A stretch of DNA of 64,000 nt, taken from contig NC_029542.1 of NCBI RefSeq assembly GCF_001577835.2, positions 4,385,060 through 4,449,059 of the forward strand. Direction: 5' to 3'. The notes beneath the pieces are model-generated. The model had not been told where the DNA came from and searched no databases. It worked only from the letters and a program-made list of their open reading frames with translations. The DNA comes from Coturnix japonica (lineage: Eukaryota; Chordata; Aves; Galliformes; Phasianidae). Below are positions 1-64,000 of this stretch, one piece after another; position 1 is the stretch's first letter, and each line of letters opens with the position of its first letter. A program made the position numbers and the translations under genes.

Positions 1-960
1 ACTCAGACCTTTGGAGAAATGGCTATTTTCAGCTTGTCCTGGAGCCGCCTCCATCCCCGGGCATTAGCACAGCATCTGCACCGAGCCCAAGGTCAGAGCA
101 GCGCCGGCACAGAGCTGGGAATAGCTCAGTGGGGCCACGGGGGGCAGGGAAGGAGAGCCCCAAATCCCACACACCTGGGGACGGAGCGCTGCGTCTGCCC
201 CTTCCCAGCGAGGGCTGGGGGTGGGCACGTAATTCAACCCCCCGCTAATTCCTTCTATTTTGTAAGGCGTTAAGCAGGAGCCGCAGCTCAGCGCTGCGTG
301 ACAGCCGGAGCGGCAGCCTGTGAACATTTTGTTTGTTTGTTCTTCTTCCCCAAATCAGCGCCCGTCTTTGTAACCAGAGCTGACAAAAGCCAAAGGACAC
401 GTTTGCAGCTAAGCCCTGGGGCGGGGGCTGCTGGCTCCCAGATCCCGCTGCGACGGGGGGGGGCTCCCCCCGTTAGGATCAGGGCTGCTCGGGCTGAGCA
501 TCGCGGGCACGTGGAGCCAACGCTGCAGAGACTGCGGCACAGCGAGCTGGGGGGCTCTGGGGGACGCTGGGGGGCTCTGGGGGCTCGGCCGGGGGGAGCT
601 GCGCTGTGGGGCTCATTCACTTCCCCAGGTGGCTCCCAAAAGGCCGCCCAGCAACGGGCTGCTCCGGGCACATCCTGACACTGCCAGTGCTGTCACGTTA
701 GAGCTGCACTGCAACAGAATACAAAGCGGCCTCCAATAGCTTAAATAAATCTATCTGGAAAGGTCTTTAATTAAGCTACACGAACAATGAGGGAGCTTTC
801 GATCTTGCTGGAATTCACTCCTTAAGCCGCAGCACAGGTAAAACACCGCAGCTTACGTTTGCAAGCCACCTTAATTAACCCTTTTTAATTAAAGCAACAC
901 TCATTAACTCGCAAGGCCGCGTGGCTCTGCGTGGATCCCGTCCCCAGGCACTGCCCTTAC
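1..960. other. ZNF385C intron, no exon found
   Basis: No exon of ZNF385C can be recognised here, although the finger remaining after 961 must continue to the left. Positions 690–905 are markedly AT-rich against a GC-rich background and contain several TTAATTAA-type motifs. Confidence 0.6.
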
Positions 961-44930
<43,970 letters not shown>

Positions 44931-45150
44931 CCTCCCGCCGGCTGCTCGCTCCCGGCTGGGCGAGCGCGCTCCCGGAGGAGGAGGAGGAAGAGAGGAGGAG
45001 GAGGAGGAGGAGGAAGGGGGCATGAAGGCAGCGCGCGCACCGCCGCGGTCCCGTCCCCCTGCTCCCCCCCAGCGGCACCGCGTGCATCCCAGGGCCGCGT
45101 CCCGCATGGTCCGGGCACCCCTCGGTCCCGGGGTACCCATGGAACCGAGC

Positions 45151-48100
45151 CCCCCACCCGGCTCTGCTGCTGCACATCACCCCCAAAGGATTGGGGTCGG
45201 TGGTTGCCGGAGTGGACACACTGAGCAGGGTCAGCAGAGGGCACCCAGGGCTGGGGACACCAGCACCACGCACCTAAGTCTCAGTTTTGCCTCTGAGCTT
45301 TCCCCATCACCCCCAAGAAAAGGCTCCCACATCCCGTAGGTCCGAGCATCAGCAGAGAGCTCAGCCCCACACAAAATTAACGCCCTGGGAGCAGCAGAGG
45401 TGACATCAGGGGACTCTGTGTGAGCTGTGGTTCTGCTGGTGGCTCCGTCCTGGAGCTTGGGGACATCACTGTGCATCACTCAGGGTGCACAGGGGGGCTC
45501 AGCTGCTCATGGAGCACAAAGTGGGGCTGCTCCTCAGCCATCTCTGCTGGAGTGCAAGGCACCTGCAAGGCAAAGGCTGCTGCTCTGCCGACATCCAGCT
45601 GCCTCATGCTAAGATCAACATCCTTTTGAGTGTGAAAGCACATGTTTTCCTATCACTGTTCCTGTTATTAATATTTTAGCAGCTCCCAGAACCTTTAAGC
45701 GGGGCTGCGCGGTGCTGACACGAGAGAGTGGATTTTAGAAAGCCCCACTGCCCACCCCAAGGAATATTCTGTCTAGACACGTTATGTAACCACGTTTTGC
45801 CCTCCTCCAGGACATCACACAGAGGATCTCAAAGCACTTCACAAACTGCTAATTAAGCTCTGCAGACCGGGTGAGAGGGAATTGCTCTGCCCTGCCGGGC
45901 TCCCCAGCCAAGAGCACTCTGCTCCGAGCAGACACACTCAGGGACTCTCATCTCCAGCAGCTCTCACCCACACGCTGCTTTGCCATAAAAGCAGAACCAG
46001 TGCCAGGATGGAAATGTCCGATCGGCCCCAGAGCTGCTGGCAGAGGGACTGAGGACTTTCAGGCTCTGAGCTCTGCTGAACACACAGAGCCCAGCGGGCA
46101 CCCACAGGGCCACCTCAGCCCTGCAAGCTGCAACCCACGGGCACAGAGGCAGAGCCCACAGCAGCAATTTCTGGGCCTCAGACATCAGACTGCACGCTGG
46201 TGGCCCAGCAAGGCTCAGTTTTGCTTGGTCAGTCCAAGGTTCCCTTCTTGGCCACCACCTGGGCTGGAAGAGCTGAGCAGTGCCACTATCTCTCAGTATT
46301 TTGATTTCTAAGAATCCTTTCTCCAAAGCTTACTGCATATTTTTGCCACCCCATCTGATTTTTACAATGTTGGGTATTTTTTCCCTTCCTATAAATAATT
46401 ACAGGCCCTCTAATGGCTCTCAAACCTTGCATTACCTTCACTGTCAAGAACTTGACAATTAACAGCATAGCCATCCTCTCCAAGGAGCACACAGGGCTGC
46501 AGCTCCAGCCCACTTTCTTCACTCACATTAACCCTCACAATCTCTTACTGCCCCTCCCCAGCACAAACACACACAGCTGGTCATACCCCCCACCTTAACA
46601 TCAGGACTGGAGATTATGAACTCACCTGCAGCTGGGGAAGGCCTTGTTCCAAGGCAGAAGATCAGGTGGCACCAATTACTCCTAATGGGGCACAGATTTG
46701 CACCAGCTGAAGTTTTGAGTGGGGTTCTGAGGGTGCTGCTCTTTTCCATCAGACAAATGGGTTTTGCTGATTAAATTCTTCACACAAATGTTTTCACCTC
46801 ACAATCTGTCCTACTTCCTGCACAGTGCTGCCCAGCAGCATCTCATTTCTACCCAAGTGGCTCAGAGCAAACCCCAACTGATGGCACCAAAGCTTGTTTT
46901 CCCATAGAGAAGCATGGCACAAAGAGAAAGGGCAAAGCAACACAGTCAGCACATACAGCCCATGGGGACACAGTGCAGCCAGCAGGGATGGGGAGCCCCA
47001 CATAGACCCCACACAGCCATTGCCCTGGGAGGAATCAGTCCCAGCTCCACTTTCCAGGAAGCCCCCCTGGCTCCTCCGTGGCCGTGCTGAGCTGTGCCAA
47101 GCTGCTCCAGCAGCTGCCACGGCCATTCAGCAGCTGTTAAGCCTATAATTGCTCCTTGAGTCATAAATATACTTTTTTTCTTTGGTGAGAGCAGTGCTGT
47201 CAGGGAATTAAAACCTTTGCAAAAAGCCCGTAAAGATTTCATAAATGTTTCAAATCCAGATCGATGTGTCTTCATGGCTGGGAGAAGGGGGAGGCAATGG
47301 GGAGACGGGGCAGGAGGAACAACTCCAGCCATCGTGGGTTAAAAGCATCTTTACAGGGTCCATGGGGACACAGCTGGGGGGCATCGTGGTGGAGATACAG
47401 GCAGGAGGACAGGAGCTGCTCCACCAGAACTTGGGAAGGCAGCACATCAGGATGGGGTGTGCACAGTGCCCCAGGGCCCCACATCCATCCCTGTACCCCA
47501 ATTCCATCCCTGTGTGCACTACATCCTGCTGCTGGGAAAGCCACTGGCACACAAGGCAACGCATGGCATTGCATGGCAATGCACAGCAGTTGCTCTTCCC
47601 TTCCCCCCGTCACTTTTAATTAAAACCTACAAAAGACAAGATAACCAGCCCTGCTGCATAATTGCAGGGAGTAAATTTTATTGTATAGAAAAGCAGTTTA
47701 AATTTTTAATAGACTTATATTTAAGGAAGAGCAACACTTTGAAGGGATCTGCGAGCCTGGGTGGCATTACCAAAGGCGAGGAGAGGAAGAAAGATGGGTT
47801 TATTACATGTGCCAAACAGAACTGTTATTTTAGGGGAGTTTTGTGCTTCTTCCTAATGAGAGATGGATCACATCGGCTTCATTTGCTGTAGGAGGAAAAT
47901 TAAACCCAAACTGCTCTGAGGCCCAGCCCCTGGCTCTCAGCTCCCAGCCACGCTGCAGAGCTCACGGGCATTCCAGAGGTGGGATTTGATGTCTACATTA
48001 ATTATAAATAAATTATCTACACTTAATGTTTAAATGAAATTCCAGACCAAGCTTTCTGCTTAGAAAAGCATCAGCACAGAAATGTTGATGTGTGTGTGGG

Positions 48101-51100
48101 AGTTGGGCTGCTGACCCCCAGCCAGGCTGAGCAGGGCAGAGGTGCTGCTGAGCACTGAGACCCCGAGCACAGCCCAGAGGGGTCATCCCATGGGGGACAG
48201 AGCAGGGCAGGGCTGTGGGGAGACGCCTGGTTGCATGGTGGGGGCACAGCCACTCCCCATGGCTCCCCCAGTGCTCCCTGCCATCTCCTGAAGGTTACGG
48301 CTGCCTCTGTGGCTCAGAGAACATCAGCGAGGCCAACGCTGCTCCAGCGATAGAAATAGTCATCTCCCTGCAGAATAAGCCTAGTTCTCGTTTTTCTCTC
48401 AGCATCCCTCCCCCAGATGCAGGCTGCCCTCCCTGCAGGCTCCTCACCTCCCTGCAGCCTCACCTGGGTCGGGGGCAGATACATCCCTGCTGTGCTGGAT
48501 GCTGATGCTGTGGGTTTGTGCTGGGGAAACAGAGGCACAGCTCAGCCCACAGACACAGCCCCACATGGAGCCTCCATAGCTCTGCAGGCCGTGCTGTGCT
48601 GCTGTATCAGCTGTAGGTAATCTCAGCTGTCCTCAGGTCCCCATACAGTGCAGACAGGACATCACTGCCCCACAGCATCCTTCACAGATATCCATCTACT
48701 TTACCTCTGTATAATTACAACTGTACAAAGCTGGATTACCCACTCAGTCTTGCTGCTTGGCTTGGCCAGAGGAGATCTTTTTTATAGTTTCATGCAGCTG
48801 GAGTGGGGAAAGAAAATCTTGACAGGCCTGTGGTGTAGAGAAATAGTAAAAGAGAAGAAATAAAAGATGATGGAAATTGCTCAGCTCTCATTGCAGAAGA
48901 GAGGGAGGGGAGTTACATCCCCTCCTGTGCTGGGCTGGGTCCTAGAAGCCCCTCAACCCCCCATGCCCACAGCAGCCACAGGGCAGGCCAAGGGAATGGA
49001 CCCACAGCCAGTGCCAGGCAGTGCACCTGGCAGTAATCAAAGGGGACGCTGAGATAGAAACTCTCCTGCCTCACCATGCAGCCCTTCCATGAGGGCATCG
49101 CAGAGGAAACCATCCCAGCCATGCAGAGCATTAAGACCACACAGCATCCTCTGCAGCTGTGTGCGCCCACTTGGCCATCAGCAGGAGCTGAGCAGCTGCT
49201 CGTTGTGGTGGGGCAGGAGGTGCAGTGGGGTCACCTTTGGTATCGCAGTGCTGCACAGCCCTCACTCTGCAAGGGGAGCCGTATCTCATTTCTTCCTCAA
49301 TTAGCTCCTGATTATCAGTGTCCCAGGGCCCCTTTCCAGTCTCTGTTTAATGCACCATTAATAATTCATTTCTCAGATAGCAAGAATGCAGCACGAGGTT
49401 AGGGTTTTGTGACTAATAACTACCAGAGCAACCCTCATCTCCAAGGGACGAATGAAGGGAACAAAAAATAAAGTGAAAGAATCAAAGATAATGTATTTCG
49501 TGGCCTTTAATCAAACACTGGATAAAGGCTTTGATTACTCAGGTGAAAAACACACGAGTACACACGTGCTCAGCAACTGCAGACTGCTCAGCTCCCACGC
49601 CTCATCGACATCACCACAGCCTTGCTGGCACCACCCATCCCAGTCCCCATCCCATCTCCATCCCCATCTCCATCCCCATCTCCATCTCCATCCCCATCTC
49701 CATCTCCATCTCCATCTCCATCTCCATCCCCATCTCCATCCCCATCTCCATCTCCATCTCCATCCCCATCCCCATCCCCATCCCCATCCCATCCCCATTC
49801 CATCCCATCATAGCAGAGTTGCCCCCAAACTCAGCCCCTTCCAGGGATCTCCTGATTTATGATGGGCAGGGAGCTGGGGGGCTGCAGGGCTGGGCTCTGC
49901 AAAGCGCAGGTTGAAGGAACACATTTCTGTCCTCCACCTGCAAACAGGAATACAGTAATACACAGAGCTCATTTACATCAGCTAACGAATGGTGTCAATA
50001 CACAAAACATCCCCGTTGCATCTCCTGCTCCTTGCCTGGTGGAACTCAGGTGGGTTTACTGGGACCAGAGCCCAGTGCACTGCTGGGCTTTGCTCTGTGA
50101 GGAGATGATTTGGTGGGGCCACCAGGAGCTGCAGTGGGTCACCAGTGTGGGCTCTGCTGGCCGGGCAGCTCCAGGCTCCCAGGATGGATCCAGTGCACAG
50201 AGGGGGCAGGAGAGGGGAATCCAGCATCAGCCTTGAGGTGCAGCATGAAAGCGCGTGTCTTGGTGACAGCTGCACATTAAGTGTGATGGCTTTTTGACAG
50301 ATCCAATTATAAAGCCAGGTCTCAGCAGAATCACAGCCCAGATTTTCAGTGCATGAAATGTCATTTGGGAATCACTCAATACTTTTGCTTTGTGCTCCTG
50401 ACCCTCTCCAGATCCATGCAGAATCCAGTGGTTATCTGTGGTCATCACACCCACCTGCACTGCTCTGCTGAGGCACCGGCCCCTTCATGAAGGCACCCCA
50501 AGCTCGGGGCTGGAGCCTCACTGCTCCTTTTTGTCCAACACACACCCAGGATGAGGGGTTTCCTCTTATTTCATTTGTTCAATAGCAGCCAAGGGGGCAG
50601 CGTTGTGAGCAGCTCTGACTGTGGAGCAGCGATGGCAGGTGGGGAGGAAGGTTGGGATAAAGCTGGCAGCACTGCAGCAGCTGGAGCAGAGCTGTGTCAT
50701 TGTGCCCTGGCTCCGAGATCTGGGAGCTGCCGGGCAGACAGATTTGCCTTTGCACCTGCAAAGCTGCTTCATGCTCTGCCGGCTGCAGCTGAGCCTGGGA
50801 ATGCAGGAACAGCAGGGAGCAAATTGAGCTCTGCTACGGCCCTTATGCAGCAGCTCCTGGGGCTCCTTGGGGTGCACAGAGGGGGCTGTGGCCCCTCTTG
50901 CCCCCACTGCACAGGTGGAAATGGGTGCGAGCAGAGTGAAGGGAGGTGCTCGATTTTGGGACTGGAGCTGCACCATGGTGCACATTTTCCGGCAGGTTGG
51001 AATTTCTCTTGTAGCAGAAATTTCCCTCCTCACACTCCAGCTGCCCCAGGAAAGGTCACCTCTGCGTTCCCGGGCTCAGCAGAGCGAAGAGCTTCAGATG

Positions 51101-52690
51101 TGCTAGAAATGCAAAGTTCAGCCCTTTGCCCTCTGTGCCCACCAGCCCAGCCCCGCTGCTGCCCACCATCTGCCAGGTAGGGGGATGGAGCTGCCCAGCC
51201 CAGCACTGCCCTCAGAGGGGCTCCCCCCCAGCACCCCTCTGGCTGCAGAACTGCACCTGGTTCCAGGTTTCCCTTTGTCTGATTCTATCTCCAGGCCTTC
51301 AGGTCTCATTATTCCTCACTCAGCAAAGTTAAAGGGCTTTTAATACCTGGCACTTTTCTCCCCAGGAAGGTGCTTGTACACTGCAATCAAGGCACATCTC
51401 AGGCTACTTTTCGATAAGCTAAACAGATTGAGCTGTAAGTCTCTGTTAAACACCCGGCCTCAGGAAGGGCCAATCTGAGGCGCTTCCAGGCAGAGGGAGC
51501 AGAGCTTTTTGCAGCTGGTGCACTGAGAGGTGAATTGTCGCCCTGTGATGTGCCAGAGATAAATGAAATGGGCTGAATACAAATAAATCCTTGCATTGTC
51601 CTCACTTGGGAGAGCTCTGTGAGCCTGCACTGCTGCAGGACGGTCCTGCACTGTGAGCCAACCCCATACAGAGCCCTCACCTGCTACAGAGCAGGTAGAA
51701 AACACCTTCATGGCACTTATAGCTGCAGAATTTGCTGCTGCAGCTGTTTGCTCCAGGTCTAATGGTGCCTGACTGTGCTTACAGGCAGGGAGTTATGAAG
51801 GCCAGGAACGTAAGTGCTTTGGGGAGCTGAGATAAGCAAAGATGCTCTAAGCCATGGGCTTAAATCCAGGGGTTATTGACAGGGATGTGTCAGTGTGCAA
51901 GGACTGGTCCAGCAGCCCTCGCTAATGCCTGTGTATTGACAGGGCAATTGTAGTGATGAAGTGGGGCTCTCAGTCTGTTTTAATCACAGGAGAAGCCTGC
52001 CCAGCCCTGGGCTGAACAAGGAAGTGGGGGACAGGAGTACACGGACCTGGGAAATGGGAACCCCTCACGTCCCTCTGGCTCTGAGGACAGAGCACACAGC
52101 AGACCAGATGGGAGTGAGAATGACTTGAACTGCTGATGGGAGGGGAGAAGCCCCTGCCCTGCGCTGAGGATGCAGCCCTGGAGGTGGCACTGCCCCAGCC
52201 CCAGGAGGATGTATGGCAGAGATGCTGGGGGGGGGGGAAGAAGGGGACTTCTATACAGACTTCTCCCTCTGAAGGACAGTGGCTCTGAAGGACACCAGCC
52301 AAGGTCACAGCAGCAATCGCTGTAGCTCGGCTGCTGTCTGCCTCCCTCCAGGGAGAGGGCAGCCAGACGGGGCTGGGGGTGAAGCGGGGATGGGAGGAAG
52401 GAGCAGAGGGTTGATGCAGACCATGAGCTGCTTCCAAACCCCACACAGCCCCACATCGCAACGCTCTCCTGGTCCCGTATCCCATGGGGTCTGCAACACC
52501 TCTAAAGACAAGGAAGCTTGGAGCTCCCTTGGTTTGAGGGAGCAAAGAGGGAAGGGAACAGTTGGCTCCATGCAGACTGACAGGTCAGTGCTGCAGGCAC
52601 CATCAGGTTAACTCGCGGCCTGGATTCTCCAAGCACGAATCAGGGCAATTAGAGCTCAGCAAAATGATCTGGGGTCCCCACAGAGGGGCC
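45151..52690. other. Intergenic region between ZNF385C and the 52.7-kb CpG island
   Basis: No gene was recognised on either strand. It contains an AT-rich block at about 47,615–48,060 and a hexamer-type repeat at 49,646–49,808. If a further ZNF385C leader exon exists to the right, this would be intron. Confidence 0.5.
49646..49808. repeat. (CATCTC/CATCCC)n hexamer repeat
   Basis: About 160 bp of alternating CCATCT and CCATCC hexamers. The open frames through it (Ser-Pro, His-Pro, Asp-Gly repeats) follow from the repeat and are not genes. Confidence 0.95.
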
Positions 52691-52699
52691 TTATCCTGG

Positions 52700-53260
52700 G
52701 GAGAGGGCACCGCAGCCCACGGGGAGCCGTAAATAACTCACGCGGCCTCATTACCCGCTTTCTGCGGAGCGGGAGCGCAACTTCGCGCAGCCCCCAGGGG
52801 ACCCCCACCTGAATTTGGGCTGAGCCCCACGGCGGCGGCCGCTGCTCCCGAACAAGCCGAACCCCCGGGGCAGCCCAACGCAGCGGGACGGGAGTGCGCT
52901 TCCCTCTAGCGACCGCCATCGGGAGAGCACAGCGGGGAGGGACGGGGAGAAGGAGCGGGATGGGAATACGAACAGGGTGACGCGTTCTTTGCCCCGAACC
53001 CAGCTCGCACGATGGAAGAGACCGCCCAGAGATTCCCAGGTACCAACCACGCGCGTTTACAACGCAGGATGCCCGACTTCATACAGCAGACACGCGCCGG
53101 ATCGCACCGCGGGGCCGTCGGTTCGCCGTGCGGATGCAGCGCCGCGGTGCGATCCCCAGCGCTGCAGGGACGGGAGCGGCTGTCCGGCAGCGGGGGAACG
53201 GGGCTGTCCCATCCCGGTGCCACGTCCTCCCGCAGGGCTGCATACAACAAAGCACGGACA
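52700..53260. promoter_or_regulatory. Orphan CpG island downstream of DHX58
   Basis: CpG-dense sequence starts about 140 bp past the DHX58 stop codon. On the minus strand, GATGGCGGTCGC at 52921–52910 resembles a YY1 site with a start codon and leads to a donor-like site (ATTCAG then GTGGGG) near 52,810. On the plus strand an ATG at 53012 leads to CCCAG then GTACCA near 53,040. Either could mark a first exon, but I can link neither to a downstream exon. A distal ZNF385C promoter is one possibility. Confidence 0.4.
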
Positions 53261-53395
53261 GGCGGTGACGCATCTGCAGGGAGCAGAGAGGTGCAGCCCG
53301 CCTGCACGGTCCCGAAGCACTGTCCTGTGTTGAAGGTGATGGAAAGGTTCCTGCACCCCAGGTGTGGCCTGGGAGCAGCCCCGGGTGATTCATCA

Positions 53396-57535
<4,140 letters not shown>

Positions 57536-58438
57536 GGCTCTGCACAAGTACATTTAATTAAAAAATAAAAAAAATAAAGAAAACTAATCCAAACAAAACA
57601 GTCACATGGAATGGGCGGACGCGAACAGTGGGACGGTCTGCTCCCACCCCAGCAAGGCCGGTGAGCCTGCAGAGCAGCACCAGAGTTCACACAGCAAGGA
57701 CAGCACAGGGGGTAAGGCAGCAGGCGATCAAATGCGGGACAGGGGAGGGGGACACATTAATGCTACGTGGGACGCACCCCAGCACAGCTCCCAGGGAGGT
57801 ACAGGGACACACGGGCACAAGGAGGGATGCACACAACAGCCAGCCCCAACCCCGGGGCTGCAAGACAGCAAGGGAAAGGGGGGTTAGGCCCCCACCCACA
57901 GCAAGGAGTTGGAAGAGCCCCCACCACTCCTTGCAGGGCTACAAGCAGTGGGGGGAGAGCAGGCGGCTGTGCTCCTGCAGGAGGGAAGAGCTGACAGAGG
58001 CAGCAGGAAGAGGGGAACCCCCCAACTCAGCACCTCTGCCCTGCAGCCTGGGGGGGCAGGGAGGTGCCCCACAGTACATTCAAGAAGAGGGGCAGGCGCT
58101 GCCTGTGCATGGATGGGAGCAGGGGCTGAGGTCCGTGCAGAACACCAAAGCACTTGTGTGCCCCTGCCCTGGCACCGAGCGGGGGCAGAAGGCACAACCC
58201 TGGGGGGAGAGGCAGCCCTGCTCCAGTCCCCACTTCCACAACCCCCAAGAGAGGGACTGGCAGCACCGCAGCTGCCCAGCCCCCACCCCCCCAGCAGCAG
58301 CAAACCCAGCAGCAGCCCCTGCCCACAGAACAGGGCCACATCCCTGGATGGCCCCTCCGGGAACAGCAGCAGCCCTGCCCCTCCCTGCCAGCGGGAGCAG
58401 GGGGGGTCGTGGCAGCCATGGCACATCCAGACCACCCC
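57536..58438 (-). other. KAT2A 3' untranslated region (inferred)
   Basis: Sequence between the KAT2A stop and the ATTAAA signal. It has no supported coding content on either strand; long open frames here reflect GC-rich composition. Confidence 0.55.
57553..57558 (-). terminator. Poly(A) signal ATTAAA, KAT2A (candidate)
   Basis: On the minus strand a T-rich tract is followed by AATTAAATG, with a GTACTTGTG stretch just downstream. It would give KAT2A a 3' UTR of about 0.9 kb (57,535–58,438). No AATAAA was found nearer to the stop codon. Confidence 0.5.
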
Positions 58439-63118
<4,680 letters not shown>

Positions 63119-63859
63119 GCCGGGCTCGGCGTGCGCTCCGAGCTCACTGCGCCTGCGCGCCGGGCACGCCGGGAGCTGCTGCGGGCGGCGGGGTGGGATG
63201 GGAACCGGGATACCGGGATACCGGGATGGGGACCGGGCAACGCACCGACGGAGGGGCGGGATGGCGGACGGGCACAAAGGAAGCGCCGCGGGATGACCAT
63301 GGAGCCGCCGCTCGGAGCGCCCATCCCGGGGCTGCGCCGGTAACGCGGAGCCGACGCTCAGCGCGGAGCAAACGGGGGTCGCCGGCCCGGGGTCCGGTAC
63401 CGGGACCGTGGGAACGGATCCGCCGCGCCGCCAAACACGGAGCGCGGCGTCACCCACAGCCGGGAAACAAGGAGCGGCCGGAGCCCGAATGTCCCGACAC
63501 GGGGCGGCTCCGCCCGCAGCACCGGGGGGGCGGGTTTGGCCGAACGTCCTTCGCGGGGCGCCGCGCAGCGACTGGAACGTGCGAGCAGGGACGGGACGGG
63601 GCGGGGGGAAGTAATGGGGGGTGGGGAGGGGGGCGGCTGCTGTCCCCGCCCGGCAGCGCGGAGAACGTCCCTGCGCCTTCCCGAAGTGTCCGGCGCTGTC
63701 CCGGGGCGCTCCCCGTGTCCGTGTTGTTGTGCACGAGTGGCAGCGCTCCCTGTCCGTCCTCCTCCACCGGGGCGGGGTGAGGAGCTGCCGGGGATGCGCC
63801 CTTAGGGCGCAGTGCAGCTCCCGGGGTGACCGACCCGCCAAATGAACAAAGACACGAGC

Positions 63860-64000
63860 CGTGTATGTAAAAGTCAAGGAAGTTTATTACATATCAAAAA
63901 TAAACCTTCACGCTTTGGCCACAGATCCCCCCCCGCACCGGGCTCAGCCCGGCCCCGCGCTGCTCCATCACGCCTTGGCTCTCTCTGCTCCATCCTCGGC
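63860..64000 (-). other. 3' end of the next minus-strand gene
   Basis: TTTATT at 63883–63888 reads AATAAA on the minus strand, with GT-rich sequence after it, so a transcript entering from the right probably ends near 63,865. In one frame the segment starting at 64000 reads EDGAERAKA and stops at 63968; this may be a C-terminus or chance within a 3' UTR. Synteny suggests RAB5C or a HSPB9/HSP25-like gene, but the residues do not match the RAB5C C-terminus I know. Identity is open. Confidence 0.45.

Noticed and set aside
49535-49862. Ser-Pro, His-Pro and Asp-Gly repeat proteins
   Set aside because: All are direct translations of the hexamer repeat at 49,646–49,808.

Overview
This is a piece of a vertebrate nuclear genome, most likely a bird and probably a galliform. 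The proteins read closest to avian ones known to me from memory, introns are short, GC is high, CpG islands are frequent and recognisable interspersed repeats are almost absent, as on a gene-dense microchromosome. The gene order KAT2A – DHX58 – ZNF385C, with C17orf113 nested in ZNF385C, is the order known at human 17q21. I cannot fix the species.

All four recognised genes are transcribed from the minus strand, so the window reads from right to left. At the far right (63,860–64,000) is only the 3' end of another minus-strand gene. KAT2A (GCN5 acetyltransferase, 18 coding exons, 801 residues) fills 58,439–63,118. DHX58 (LGP2, an RNA helicase that tunes RIG-I-like receptor signalling, 12 coding exons, 676 residues) fills 53,396–57,216. 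Its start codon lies about 320 bp beyond the inferred KAT2A poly(A) site, and the gap holds a perfect interferon-response element core. ZNF385C runs from about 45,000 to beyond the left edge. Five internal coding exons and two alternative first exons can be placed, but the last exons are outside the window. A complete C17orf113 gene (681 residues, a protein derived from a hAT transposase) lies inside a ZNF385C intron on the same strand.

The genes do not form a pathway. KAT2A is a general transcription co-activator, DHX58 acts in antiviral sensing, ZNF385C is a double-zinc-finger-type nuclear protein, and C17orf113 has no known function. Every splice junction proposed here was checked for GT/AG ends and for a reading frame that stays open across it, and the residue numbering of the catalytic sites in DHX58 and KAT2A agrees with the human proteins.

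The remaining sequence is intron and intergenic DNA with CpG islands, several microsatellites and minisatellites, and AT-rich blocks that could be conserved enhancers. I found no retrovirus-like element, no tRNA or rRNA, and no sign of a wholly new system. The most informative observations are the ZNF385C alternative promoter exon, the DHX58 response element, the loss of catalytic residues in C17orf113 and an orphan CpG island at about 52.7–53.3 kb.
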